64,000 bases of DNA from Pseudoruegeria sp. SHC-113 (GTDB lineage: Bacteria; Pseudomonadota; Alphaproteobacteria; Rhodobacterales; Rhodobacteraceae). The translations under genes were made by a program, and so were the position numbers. Positions 42,132 to 50,604 of the stretch are shown one piece after another (position 1 is the stretch's first letter; every line of letters starts with the position of its first letter). The notes under the pieces were generated by a model that did no database searches, was not told the DNA's origin, and worked only from the letters and a program-made list of their open reading frames with translations. The stretch is from NCBI RefSeq assembly GCF_025376885.1, contig NZ_JAHUBR010000003.1, positions 1-64,000 on the forward strand, read 5' to 3'.

Positions 42132-42604
42132 GAGCCGATGTCGGCATCCATCCCGCTGCCGCCGGAGACCCCGTCGGCACCGTAGCTGAAGATGTCGAAT
42201 TCCCCGTGCACGCCGGGCTGAAGATACTGGTAGTCCGCGCCCCAGGGATCCTTGGGGAGCCTGTCGATATAGCCATTGGTGGCCCAGTTCGCCGCGAGCG
42301 GTTCAAGGCTGGGCGGGGCCACGAGCGCCTGCAGGCCCTGCTCGGTGGTCGGGTAGCGGAAGTTGTCCAGCCGGTAGAGGCCGATCGCGCTTTCCAGAAC
42401 CGCGATGTCGGCCTGCACGCGGGCAAGGCGGGCCTGATCGGGGCGGTCGATCACGCGGGGCACGATGACAAGCGCAAGGATGGAGAGGATCACGACAACG
42501 ACCATCAGTTCGAGCAGGGAGAACCCGGCGTCGCGGCGGCGCAGGCCTTGGCTTTGGCTTTGGTTGCGGCTCTTGCGGGCGGGGTGCGCGGATGCGATCG
42601 TCAA
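42116..42604 (-). CDS. gspG: Type II secretion major pseudopilin GspG
   Basis: The 162-residue protein is the main pseudopilus subunit. A leader ending DAG is followed by FSLLELMVVVVILSILALVIV with Glu at position 5. Diagnostic features are YRLDNFRYPTTEQGLQALV and DPWGADYQYLQPG, and acidic C-terminal residues likely bind calcium. The TTG at 42604 is chosen because GAGGTG precedes it at good spacing; the frame is open 52 codons further upstream, but that part runs into the divergent prepilin peptidase gene. It heads the G-H-I-J-K-L-M operon. Confidence 0.94.
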   Translation of the reverse strand: MTIASAHPARKSRNQSQSQGLRRRDAGFSLLELMVVVVILSILALVIVPRVIDRPDQARLARVQADIAVLESAIGLYRLDNFRYPTTEQGLQALVAPPSLEPLAANWATNGYIDRLPKDPWGADYQYLQPGVHGEFDIFSYGADGVSGGSGMDADIGSWSAQ

Positions 42605-42653
42605 ATTGTCACCTCGCTTTGGGCATGGCACTAAGGGGCAGGTGGCGCACAGG

Positions 42654-43490
42654 ATGCGCGCCGGGTTGCACCACGAATGCCATTCTTTCACCGCGCTGCC
42701 AATTGATTTGGGCGAGAAAACCGGAGCCGGACAGATCCAGACCCCCTTCCCTACGCCCACGGGCCTGCTTGTTTACCTGCTGCTGATCGCGCCCTTCGTG
42801 GGCTCTTTTCTGGCTGTTCTGGCCGACAGGCTGCCCCGTGGTGAAGGCGTGATCAGGGGCCGGTCTCGCTGCCGGTCCTGCGGCGCGGCGTTTGGCTGGC
42901 GCGATCTTGTGCCGGTGCTGTCGTGGCTGCGGCTTAAGGGGCGTTGCCGCGCCTGTGGCGGCCGGATCCCGGCCTGGCTCACGGCCTCTGAAGCGCTGGC
43001 ACTCGTCTGTGTTGGCCTTGCCGCCGTGGCGGCGCAGGGCGGTGTCGCGGATCTTGTGCTGCTCTGTCTGATCCTCTGGGTGGCGCAGGCGCTGGCCTTC
43101 TCGGACGCGCTTTGGATGCGATTGCCCGATCCGCTTGTGGCCGGGCTTCTGGCACTGGCTCTTCTGCGCGCAGCCCTGCCGTGGGGCATGGGCCTGCCGG
43201 AGGCGCTGGCCGGTGCGGCGCTGGGCAGCGGGGTGTTCTGGGCCATCCGCTTTGCCTATGCGCAGCTGCGCGGGCGCGAGGGGATGGGGCTTGGCGACGT
43301 GAAGCTCATGGCACCGCTGGGCGCGCTCGTGGGGCCGTTTGGCCTCGCGCCCATGGTGCTGATCGCCGCGCTGCTGGCGTTGGGGTTTGGCCTCATTCAG
43401 GCGAAGGCGGACGGCGCGCTGTCGGGTACAACCGCCGTACCCTTCGGCACGACGCTTCTTCTGGCCATGGCAGGTGTTCTTTGCCTGTGA
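42654..43490 (+). CDS. gspO: Prepilin peptidase (GspO/PilD-like)
   Basis: The 278-residue polytopic enzyme cuts and N-methylates pseudopilins. The cytosolic loop has two CxxC pairs (SRCRSCG and GRCRACGG), and the GxGD aspartyl protease motif is present as GMGLGDVKLM, with a second Asp in FSDALWMRLPDP. The first membrane segment LLVYLLLIAPFVGSFLAVL begins about 40 residues after the chosen ATG. The real start may therefore be further in, for example at a TTG near 42708; no clear ribosome binding site decides this. It diverges from gspG across about 50 bases, so the locus carries its own maturation enzyme. Confidence 0.92.
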   Translation: MRAGLHHECHSFTALPIDLGEKTGAGQIQTPFPTPTGLLVYLLLIAPFVGSFLAVLADRLPRGEGVIRGRSRCRSCGAAFGWRDLVPVLSWLRLKGRCRACGGRIPAWLTASEALALVCVGLAAVAAQGGVADLVLLCLILWVAQALAFSDALWMRLPDPLVAGLLALALLRAALPWGMGLPEALAGAALGSGVFWAIRFAYAQLRGREGMGLGDVKLMAPLGALVGPFGLAPMVLIAALLALGFGLIQAKADGALSGTTAVPFGTTLLLAMAGVLCL

Positions 43491-43564
43491 AGCCACCCTC
43501 GCCGTTGAGGTGGCGGGCGGAAGCCCCTAGGGTGCGGGAACATATGACCAGAAAGGGATTTTCG

Positions 43565-45157
43565 ATGCGGCCTTCGCTGCCCCAGCCCCTGCGCTTTGTT
43601 TCCAACGGTATCCAGCGCCGCCCTGCCGCCTTGGCGCTGGCGCTCGTGGCCATGCTCGGCGTGGCCGTGCCCTCTGCCTATGGCGCGGACGATTCCGGCG
43701 GGGCGCTTCCGGCGGATATGGAAGCCATCGAGAAGGCCTATCTGGCCGGAGACTATGAGACAGCCCGCGCGGCGCTGATCGCCCTCGCCGATGACAGCGC
43801 TTCGCCCGTTGTCTGGTATCGGCTGGGCCACATGCTGGCAGAAGGGCGCGGAGGCGCGCAGGATCTGGAGGCCGCGAAGGCCTGGCTTGGCAAGGCGCTC
43901 GAGGCCGACTACGCCGACGCCCGAACGCTGCTGGGCCGCATCCTGCTCTCTGGCGATGAATCCGAGGCTGCGCGCGCCGTGGCCCTGCTGGGCGAGGCCG
44001 CCGCCGCGGGCGATGCGACGGCGCAATATGCGCTCGCCAATGCCGCCATGCGGGGCATCGGCATGGAGGCGGATCTGGCCGAGGCCCGCCGCCTGTTCGA
44101 GGCCTCTGCGGAGGCCGGAAACGCCCGCGCGCAATATGCGTTGAGCCAGTTCTACGACAAGGGGATCGACGGCGGCGTGCAGGACAGCGCCAAGGCGCTG
44201 GCGCTGTTGCAGGCAGCCGCCGGGCAGGGCAACGCCTGGGCGCAATTCGATCTGGCCCGCAGGCTCGGCGATCCGGCGTCCGGGCTTGCCCCGGATGAGG
44301 CGCTGGCAGACAGGCTTCTGAAAAGCGCCGCCCAAGGCGGGCATCCGCAAGCGCTTGCGATTGTTGGCATGCAGACATTGCAGGGCCGCAGCCCGGACAT
44401 TGCACCGGATGCTGGGCTCGCCATGCTGCAGGCCTCGGCCGGGATGGGTGATCCGATCGGGCAGAACAACCTCGGCTGGGCCTATGCGACGGGCACCGGG
44501 GTCACGCAGGACGATGTGGCCGCGGCCCGGCTCTATGGTCAGGCCGCCGATGCCGGTTACCTGCCGGCGGCGCTGGTGATGGCCAGTTTCTTCGAGGCGG
44601 GGCGCGGTGTGCCGCAGGACATGGCGCGGGCTGTTGCGCTTTATCTTGAGGCGGCGGAGAAGGAGTCGCCCGCTGCGCTTGCCCACCTTGGGCGCCTTTC
44701 GGCGCAGGGGGATCTGCCACAGGAGCTGGCGTCACATAGCGATCACGGGGCATGGCTGCGCCTTGCCGCCCTGCAATGGCCGGATTCCGATGCCGCCGCG
44801 ATGGTGCTGGAGGCGGCGCAGGCCGGGGATCCGGCGGCGCAGCTCTGGATGCTGGAGATCGTGGAAGCGCGGGACGCGCCCGAGGCCGCGGACCTCGCCA
44901 TGGCAGTGGGGTTTCTGGAATCGGCAGCTCAGGCCGGTGAGCCACAGGCGCAGTTCCGGCTGGGCCAGCTCTTCGCGCGTGGCGATCACGTGGCGCAGGA
45001 TTTCGTCAAGGCGCATGGCTGGACAAACCTTGCCGCCGCCGGCGGCTACCCCGGCGCGCGGGAGGCCCGTGGCGCGCTCGCCGATCTGATGACACCGGAG
45101 CAAATCGCCGAAGCACAGGCCATGGCGCGGGCGCTGCTCTCGGGAGCGCGGCAGTGA
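43565..45157 (+). CDS. Exported Sel1-repeat protein, large
   Basis: The 530-residue protein has a signal peptide (hydrophobic ALALALVAMLGVAVP, cut near AYG-A or GADD) followed by about twelve Sel1-like helical repeats. Typical units contain AQYALANAAMRGIG, ARAQYALSQFYDKG, GQNNLGWAYATGTGV and AQFRLGQLFARGD. Sel1 repeats are protein-binding solenoids. ATG 43565 is preferred because AAAGGGA lies seven bases upstream; ATG 43544 in the same frame is an alternative. It follows gspO by 74 bases and overlaps the next Sel1 gene, so a periplasmic role with the secretion system is possible but inferred. Confidence 0.88.
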   Translation: MRPSLPQPLRFVSNGIQRRPAALALALVAMLGVAVPSAYGADDSGGALPADMEAIEKAYLAGDYETARAALIALADDSASPVVWYRLGHMLAEGRGGAQDLEAAKAWLGKALEADYADARTLLGRILLSGDESEAARAVALLGEAAAAGDATAQYALANAAMRGIGMEADLAEARRLFEASAEAGNARAQYALSQFYDKGIDGGVQDSAKALALLQAAAGQGNAWAQFDLARRLGDPASGLAPDEALADRLLKSAAQGGHPQALAIVGMQTLQGRSPDIAPDAGLAMLQASAGMGDPIGQNNLGWAYATGTGVTQDDVAAARLYGQAADAGYLPAALVMASFFEAGRGVPQDMARAVALYLEAAEKESPAALAHLGRLSAQGDLPQELASHSDHGAWLRLAALQWPDSDAAAMVLEAAQAGDPAAQLWMLEIVEARDAPEAADLAMAVGFLESAAQAGEPQAQFRLGQLFARGDHVAQDFVKAHGWTNLAAAGGYPGAREARGALADLMTPEQIAEAQAMARALLSGARQ

Positions 45158-46365
45158 TTTCGGCGCGGACTGCCGTATTTGCGGCCTGGGCGTCGGTGCA
45201 GATTGCCTTCGCGGTTTGGCCGGGGGCGGGGCTGGCGCAGACGTCAGGCACGGCACAGGATGCGGCCAATGTCCAAGCGTTGGAGGCCGCTGCGCGCACC
45301 GGTGACGCCAGCGCGCAATTGGCCTTGGCCGAAGCCTACAATGCGGGGCTTGGCACATTTGCCGATTATCTGAAGGCAGAACAGTGGTATGCGGAAGCTT
45401 CGGCACAGGGGGTGGCGCGGGCCACGTTGATGCTGGGGCGTTACGCCCGATCGGGGCTGACAGGCCCGGCTGATGGCGATAGGGCTGTTGCACTATTTGA
45501 AGCCGCCGCCGCACAAGGGGCCGTGGAGGCTCATCTCGAATTGGGCCTTCTCTACGAAAGTGGTGTCCTTACTCCACAGGATGGGGAAGCGGCACGTCGC
45601 AATTACATGGAAGCGGCGCAGCGTGGCTCGACCGAAGCTGAAGCGAGCCTCGGCACGCTTCTATACGAGGGTAAGCTCGTGCAGAAAGATTTGGACGCCG
45701 CCAGAACGCTTTTCCTGAAGGCGGCGCGGGCCGGGAACGCGCGCGCGCAGAACAATCTTGGGCTGATGTTCGTGCGGGGCGAGGGCGTGGAGCAGGATTA
45801 CGAAGCCGCGGCACTGTGGTTTGAATTGGCGGCGGAGCAGGGCGAGCGCAGCGCGATGACGAACCTCGGCACGCTTTACGACAACGGTTTCGGCGTGCCC
45901 CAGAGCGACGAGGAGGCCAAGCGCTGGTACCGCATGGCGGCGGACACCGCGCGCGGCGATCATGTTGCGGCCCTCGGCGGCGAGACATTCGATCCTTGGC
46001 TGACCGGTGCCATCCTCGGGCCGTCGGAGATGAGTTTTGCGCAGGGCCGTGCGCGGCTGGGCGATCCGGTGGCGCACTACCGCCTCGCACTTACGGCGAT
46101 GGCGGCGGATCCCGCGAACTATCTTGCCGCGGCAGATCATTTGCAGCGTGCGGCCGACGCAGGCTATGCGCCCGCGATGATCAACCTTGGCTTGCTTTAT
46201 CAGCGGGGCGACGGTGTGATCGAGGATTTTTCGCAGGCGTATGCCCTTTTTTCGCGCGCCTCGCTCGCCGGGCTTCCAGCCGCGGCAGACCTCCGGGACA
46301 GTCTTGCAAGCGGAATGTCAGCGGTTCAGATTCTTGAGGCTCAAAAGCTTGCTGCGTCGCAGTGA
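45154..46365 (+). CDS. Exported Sel1-repeat protein, small
   Basis: The 403-residue protein starts with GTG overlapping the stop of the preceding Sel1 gene (GTGA). A signal peptide (FAAWASVQIAFAVWPGAGLA, cut near AQ-T) is followed by about nine Sel1 repeats, for example AHLELGLLYESGVL, AQNNLGLMFVRGEGV and SAMTNLGTLYDNGFGV. The paired Sel1 proteins could act as a periplasmic scaffold. The repeat order suggests it arose by duplication with its neighbour, but nucleotide similarity between the two genes is low by eye. Confidence 0.88.
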   Translation: MISARTAVFAAWASVQIAFAVWPGAGLAQTSGTAQDAANVQALEAAARTGDASAQLALAEAYNAGLGTFADYLKAEQWYAEASAQGVARATLMLGRYARSGLTGPADGDRAVALFEAAAAQGAVEAHLELGLLYESGVLTPQDGEAARRNYMEAAQRGSTEAEASLGTLLYEGKLVQKDLDAARTLFLKAARAGNARAQNNLGLMFVRGEGVEQDYEAAALWFELAAEQGERSAMTNLGTLYDNGFGVPQSDEEAKRWYRMAADTARGDHVAALGGETFDPWLTGAILGPSEMSFAQGRARLGDPVAHYRLALTAMAADPANYLAAADHLQRAADAGYAPAMINLGLLYQRGDGVIEDFSQAYALFSRASLAGLPAAADLRDSLASGMSAVQILEAQKLAASQ

Positions 46366-46449
46366 TTGCGTGACGTCAGGTAAGCTTTCCCGCTGCACGA
46401 AGGGCTGTCTGAGCAGAAGTGTTACCAAATAGTTGATTTTTTTTGGGGT

Positions 46450-46470
46450 ATCTGGGACACTGTCCCGGAT
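46450..46470. promoter_or_regulatory. Palindromic site upstream of the small exported protein and fibre gene
   Basis: GGGACACTGTCCC (46454-46466) is a perfect palindrome around a central C, and the symmetry extends through ATC and GAT with one mismatch. It lies about 90 bases before the ATG of the next gene, where an operator could act. No regulator is encoded nearby. Confidence 0.45.
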
Positions 46471-46482
46471 AGGGAAGGCTGT

Positions 46483-46497
46483 GACGACGGAGTCGTC
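46483..46497. promoter_or_regulatory. Short hairpin in the leader of the fibre operon
   Basis: GACGAC and GTCGTC form a six-pair stem around GGA, just downstream of the palindrome at 46454. It could be part of the mRNA leader. No T-run follows, so it is not a terminator. Confidence 0.35.
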
Positions 46498-46559
46498 GGG
46501 GTATTCATTTGCGAATTTTCAGAGCAGGTGGCTCTGACAGGGTTTTGGGAGATCATTGC

Positions 46560-46985
46560 ATGGCACGCTTGAAGGCGATCACGGTTGTGAGCGCGGCACT
46601 GCTGGGTATTTCACTCGGAGCGGCCTCGGCCAATGAGCCTACAGAACAACTCAACTCCAACGCGATCTGGTTCGAAAATTGGGTCGGACTCAGCAATGCC
46701 ACGCTGAAAGTGGCGGAGCCCTCGGGGCGGGTTGTGAGCATCTACGCCGAAAGCGGCACCCCGGTGTACCAGCTTCAGGGCAGCACTGTGGCCGACGGCG
46801 TTTACACCTATGAATTGACGGCGGCCACCGGGGAGCGCACGGCGCTGCTCGACCCGTCAGAGAACAACGGCCGGGGCGATGCCCAACAAGCCACAACGGC
46901 GGTGTCGTTCAGCATGAGCGGCGCGTTTGCCGTGGAACGCGGGGCCATCGTGCCCCTTGGCGCCGACGGCGCCGTGGAAGAGTGA
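46560..46985 (+). CDS. Small exported protein preceding the fibre-like gene
   Basis: The 141-residue protein has a signal peptide (AITVVSAALLGISLGAASA, cut before NEPTEQ). The mature part is beta-rich (TPVYQLQGSTVADGVYTYELTA) with a Pro/Ser-rich middle and an acidic end. No family is recognised. GGGAG eight bases before the ATG supports this start. It is followed after 31 bases by the fibre-like gene and precedes it in what looks like a two-gene operon, so it may be a chaperone, adaptor or co-secreted partner. Confidence 0.75.
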   Translation: MARLKAITVVSAALLGISLGAASANEPTEQLNSNAIWFENWVGLSNATLKVAEPSGRVVSIYAESGTPVYQLQGSTVADGVYTYELTAATGERTALLDPSENNGRGDAQQATTAVSFSMSGAFAVERGAIVPLGADGAVEE

Positions 46986-47016
46986 TCAGGGATTTTAGGG
47001 TCGAGGGAGACGCGAA

Positions 47017-48204
47017 ATGAAAACAGTCAGTATGACGAAACTCAAGGGCCTTGCCCTGTCCACCAGTGCCCTCGTGCTCTCGGCGGGCGCCAGCATGGGC
47101 GCGCAGGTGTTTGCAACGGATCTGATCGTGCAGGGCAGCGCCTGTGTCGGTATCGACTGCTCGTCGTCGGAGAGCTTCGGGTTTGACACGCTGCGTCTGA
47201 AGGAAAACAACCTGCGCCTTCATTTCCTGGACACATCGTCCTCGGCAAGCTTTCCGAGCAATGATTGGCGGATCACGATCAACGATTCCTCCAACGGTGG
47301 CGCGAACTACTTCGCCGTGGAAGACGCAACCGCCGGGCGGATCCCCTTCCGTATTGAAGCGGGCGCGCCAGTGAACGCGCTCTATGTGGAAGCCGATGGC
47401 GATGTGGGCATCAAGACGGCCAACCCCGTTGTCGATCTGCACATCGTGGAAGGCAACACGCCTACGATGCGGCTCGAGCAAGACGGCTCGGATGGCTTCA
47501 CACCGCAGACATGGGACGTGGCGGGCAACGAAGCCAACTTCTTCATTCGCGATGTCACCAATGGTTCCAAACTGTCCTTCCGCATCCGCCCGGGCGCGCC
47601 GGAAAGCTCGATCGACATTGCCTCGGACGGTGACGTTGGTGTCGGGACCTCTTCTCCTGACGCGCCCCTCCACGTGCGCCGGACCAACGGTACGGCACAG
47701 CTGCATGTTGAGGACGCGAGTTCCGTTTCCGGCAACAAGACGCTTCTGCAGTTGACGAACAACGCCGGGCGTCCGCGGATCCAAATGACGAACAGCGGCA
47801 ATGGTGGCCCGGCTGCGGGCGACTGGTCCATTTCCGCGGGTGACACCTTCGTGATTCAGGATCGCACCACGGCATCAAACGTGTTTGTAATGGATGGGGC
47901 CGGGAACCTGACAATCACCGGGAGCCTGATCACGACCGGAGGTGGCGGGGCGTGTACGGTTGCAGACCCGTGTGACCGTGTGTTTGATCCTGAGGTCTAC
48001 ACCGTGCCTTCCATTCAGGAACATGCGGCCCTGATGTGGGAAAACAAGTACCTTCCGGCAGTGGGTCCGACTGGCCCGGACTATCCCATCAACATGACGG
48101 AAAAGATGCTGCGCATGCTCAACGAGCTGGAACACGCGCACATCTACATTGCGCAGCTGGAAGAGCGCGTTGTGGATCTTGAGAAAGCCATCGTAACCGA
48201 ATGA
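47017..48204 (+). CDS. Exported fibre-like protein with repeats and C-terminal coiled coil
   Basis: The 395-residue protein has a signal peptide (ALSTSALVLSAGASMGA, cut near VFA) and then three imperfect repeats of about 80 residues. Each has a W-x-I/V strand, an F-x-(I/V)-x-D stretch, an F-R-I-x-x-GAP segment and a DGDVGI(K)T-x-P-x-x-x-LHI/V motif; the third is degenerate. DGDVGVGTSSPDAPLHV resembles trimeric phage tail fibre and adhesin repeats that precede S74-type chaperones. A glycine stretch, a two-Cys element (ACTVADPC) and a heptad helix (MLNELEHAHIYIAQLEERV) end it, consistent with a trimer. No S74 protease domain is visible. A surface or secreted fibre is likely. Confidence 0.8.
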   Translation: MKTVSMTKLKGLALSTSALVLSAGASMGAQVFATDLIVQGSACVGIDCSSSESFGFDTLRLKENNLRLHFLDTSSSASFPSNDWRITINDSSNGGANYFAVEDATAGRIPFRIEAGAPVNALYVEADGDVGIKTANPVVDLHIVEGNTPTMRLEQDGSDGFTPQTWDVAGNEANFFIRDVTNGSKLSFRIRPGAPESSIDIASDGDVGVGTSSPDAPLHVRRTNGTAQLHVEDASSVSGNKTLLQLTNNAGRPRIQMTNSGNGGPAAGDWSISAGDTFVIQDRTTASNVFVMDGAGNLTITGSLITTGGGGACTVADPCDRVFDPEVYTVPSIQEHAALMWENKYLPAVGPTGPDYPINMTEKMLRMLNELEHAHIYIAQLEERVVDLEKAIVTE

Positions 48205-48224
48205 CCCCCTCAAATGGGTGGAAA

Positions 48225-48258
48225 GCAGGGCGGCGCCAACTCAATGGTGCCGCCCTGC
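48225..48258 (+). terminator. Strong hairpin after the fibre-like gene
   Basis: GCAGGGCGGCGCCA pairs with TGGTGCCGCCCTGC (one G-T pair) around a six-base loop, 20 bases after the stop codon. The T content after the stem is low (CTATTCAT), so it may work as a terminator or as an mRNA-stabilising hairpin. Confidence 0.65.
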
Positions 48259-48307
48259 CTATTCATAACGGGTGCTCTCTGTTCAACGATAAACTGGCGG
48301 TTTCCTT

Positions 48308-48988
48308 ATGGCGCAAAACTACTACTACGACTCCGAGCTGATGGAGGAAATCGTTGCGCGCGGTGATCACAGGGCCGTGGTTGGCGGGCTGTGGGATGAG
48401 ATGGGGAAACTGCAGCTTTCTTTCCTGAAATCGCAGGGGCTGAAGCCGGCGGATCGGTTACTTGATGTCGGTTGCGGGTGCCTCCGCGGCGGCACCCATT
48501 ACGTGCGCTATCTTGAGGCCGGTAATTACTACGGTATTGATCTGTCGCCGCAACTTCTTGCCGCTGGTTACGACGTGGAGATCACGCAAGCCGGTTTGCA
48601 GGACAAACTGCCACGCGAAAACCTGCGCCAGACCGAGGCGTTTGATGCGACAGGATTCAGGGTCCGGTTCGACATGGCCGTAGCGGTGTCCGTGTTTACA
48701 CATCTTCCGCTGAACAACCTGCGTGTGGCGTTGCATAATCTTGGCCCGGTGATGAAGCCCGGCGGCCGGTTCTTCGCTTCTTTCTTCATCGTGCAACCCC
48801 ACGAAGATCTGTTTCAGGCTATCCGCCAACCGGGTTGCGACGTCGTGACTTTTCCAGACAAGGATCCCTTCCATTACTATCGCAGGGACCTTGTCCATTT
48901 CGCGCGCGGACAAGGGTGGGAGTTAGAAAACGTCCAGTCCTGGGAACACCCGCGCAACCAGAAAATGGTGTGTTTCCGCAAAGTCTAG
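48308..48988 (+). CDS. Class I SAM-dependent methyltransferase
   Basis: The 226-residue cytosolic protein has motif I LDVGCGCLRGGTHYVRYLE, an acidic end of strand 2 (YYGIDLS) and motif IV-like VAVSVFTHLPLNNLR, as in small-molecule methyltransferases. The target is unknown. It stands alone on the plus strand, ending one base before the convergent sulfotransferase stop. Together with the two sulfotransferases it suggests decoration of a surface glycan, but the link is inferred from position. Confidence 0.85.
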   Translation: MAQNYYYDSELMEEIVARGDHRAVVGGLWDEMGKLQLSFLKSQGLKPADRLLDVGCGCLRGGTHYVRYLEAGNYYGIDLSPQLLAAGYDVEITQAGLQDKLPRENLRQTEAFDATGFRVRFDMAVAVSVFTHLPLNNLRVALHNLGPVMKPGGRFFASFFIVQPHEDLFQAIRQPGCDVVTFPDKDPFHYYRRDLVHFARGQGWELENVQSWEHPRNQKMVCFRKV

Positions 48989-48989
48989 C

Positions 48990-49727
48990 TTAGCCGCGCC
49001 AAGCCCGCAGATCCCATCCAGTTTCCGCTTCCAACCAATCCACCTCGGAGCGAAAGACCCGGAGCAACAACGCCCGTGCCTTCGAACACATAGGTGGGTA
49101 GCTTCGGGCGTGTACACGCGCCGCCGGGACTGTAAATCTGTCAACCCCAAGGAAATCACAGGCAGTATCGAGTGCCTCATCGTGGGCGTCCCGAAGATCG
49201 CTTGATTTCAGCAGCAGCAGGTTTTCGCGAGGAAACACCGAAAGCAGGTTCTTGATCTGCAGGCTGTATCGCCCACGCTGGATGTAAGAGAAGAACGGAT
49301 GACGGCCGAGCTCCGCGCGGCTCCGGCTTTCGTGGTGCAGGGCGTCCAGAAATTCCCGAGTCTCCCAGCCTTTTTCATATTGCATGTTCCATTGCGAGTA
49401 GGCACGCGCAACCGGATCTCGCAACAGAAGGATCCATTTCATAGCCGGATTATAGGCGTGGATGCGGGCCGCAATCTCAGGCAGGAACATGTAGATCGGC
49501 GTGATGTCGCCCGTGGTGGTTTCTGCGGCCCTTGGCGGGAAGAGCGCATGATACGGCGCGTAGTCTCCGGGGTGCGCGTCTTTGAACTTCATGTCGAAGA
49601 AATGCGGCTCCGGCGCGTCTGGATGCGAAAGGCGAATTTGCGGATGTTGCCGCAAAAAATGCCCGAACGCGCGCGTTCCGCCTTTCTGCGTGCCGGCAAC
49701 AACAAAGTTCACCTCGGGCGCGGACAT
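48990..49727 (-). CDS. Sulfotransferase family protein
   Basis: The 245-residue protein has the 5'-phosphosulfate binding motif in FVVAGTQKGGTRAFGHFL and the 3'-phosphate region with LLRDPVARAYSQWNMQYEKG, so it uses PAPS as sulfate donor. The C-terminal half has the typical SDLRDAHDEALDTACDFLG helix. The ATG at 49727 shares its A with the stop of the upstream sulfotransferase (TGATG), so both are co-translated. Acceptors in this family are carbohydrates, lipids or small molecules; the one here is unknown. Confidence 0.9.
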   Translation of the reverse strand: MSAPEVNFVVAGTQKGGTRAFGHFLRQHPQIRLSHPDAPEPHFFDMKFKDAHPGDYAPYHALFPPRAAETTTGDITPIYMFLPEIAARIHAYNPAMKWILLLRDPVARAYSQWNMQYEKGWETREFLDALHHESRSRAELGRHPFFSYIQRGRYSLQIKNLLSVFPRENLLLLKSSDLRDAHDEALDTACDFLGVDRFTVPAARVHARSYPPMCSKARALLLRVFRSEVDWLEAETGWDLRAWRG

Positions 49728-50431
49728 CACTTAGCGCCCGTGTTTGGCTGCTGCTTCAGCCAAGCAGCAGCATAATCGTAAAGCGCATAATCCAAGCGGG
49801 CACGTTCGCGAAAGTCATCGAGGTTGATGCCAAGAGGTTGCGTGTCACGCGGCGCCGCGTTGACGTGCTTCAAATCACCGGTCGCACGTTCAAAGCCAAA
49901 GGCCCGTGCGAAGACGTCAAGCGAGCGATCCAGTTGTTCGGTCACACCAAGCGCGACGAAGTATTCCTCCAGCAGATCGGTATAGTTGTTGAGCGTGCAG
50001 GGCTGCGGCATGAACGCGGCCATCGGTGGGCCCATGTTGGGATCCTCGTAGGGCCAGCCTGACAGAAAGTCTTCAAGCGTCATCTTGGCGGACGCGCGGA
50101 ACTGGGGGATCTTGTCTGCTTTCAGGCGGCGGAAGTAATAGTTGGAGATCATCCGCTCGAGTGGGTCGCGCAGAATGGTCACCGTTTGCCGAACATTGGG
50201 ATAGTAATCCACCTGACCGAACCCCTTAGCACTGTTGAAGTGCCCGTAGATTACCACGCGGTGGCGGCGGCTTTGCTCTTCGAGGTCATGTCTTTCGGGC
50301 AGGTTGTCTCTCGCATAGTGGGGCAAGAACCCCTCTCCGAACCAAGACCTGAAAATCTCGCTGACTGATGATCCGGCGGTCTTCGGAATGTGGCTGAAGA
50401 TTAGCGGCTTGTCGCTCTGATATGCCTGCAA
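49727..50431 (-). CDS. Sulfotransferase family 2-like protein
   Basis: The 234-residue protein starts with TTG and soon has FSHIPKTAGSSVSEIF, the PAPS-binding loop of the carbohydrate sulfotransferase-2 type, followed by VTILRDPLERMISNYYF as the 3'-phosphate motif. AAAGGG lies upstream of the TTG. It is translated just before a second sulfotransferase of a different subfamily. The pair diverges from the permease-propeller fusion gene. Sulfation of an exopolysaccharide or lipid is likely. Confidence 0.88.
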   Translation of the reverse strand: MQAYQSDKPLIFSHIPKTAGSSVSEIFRSWFGEGFLPHYARDNLPERHDLEEQSRRHRVVIYGHFNSAKGFGQVDYYPNVRQTVTILRDPLERMISNYYFRRLKADKIPQFRASAKMTLEDFLSGWPYEDPNMGPPMAAFMPQPCTLNNYTDLLEEYFVALGVTEQLDRSLDVFARAFGFERATGDLKHVNAAPRDTQPLGINLDDFRERARLDYALYDYAAAWLKQQPNTGAK

Positions 50432-50604
50432 AACCCAAAGCCCTTTAGTCCGATGCTATTGCCGTGGACCCCTGCACATCGTGCGGTTTACGGATCCCTC
50501 CGGGGCTTGCAGTTGCTTTGCAGAGCAAATGCCCGGATAGTTGCCACAAACGACACAAGTCCCGCTCAGGTGTCAACCGCAGGACCAACGGTTTTCAGAA
50601 GTTT

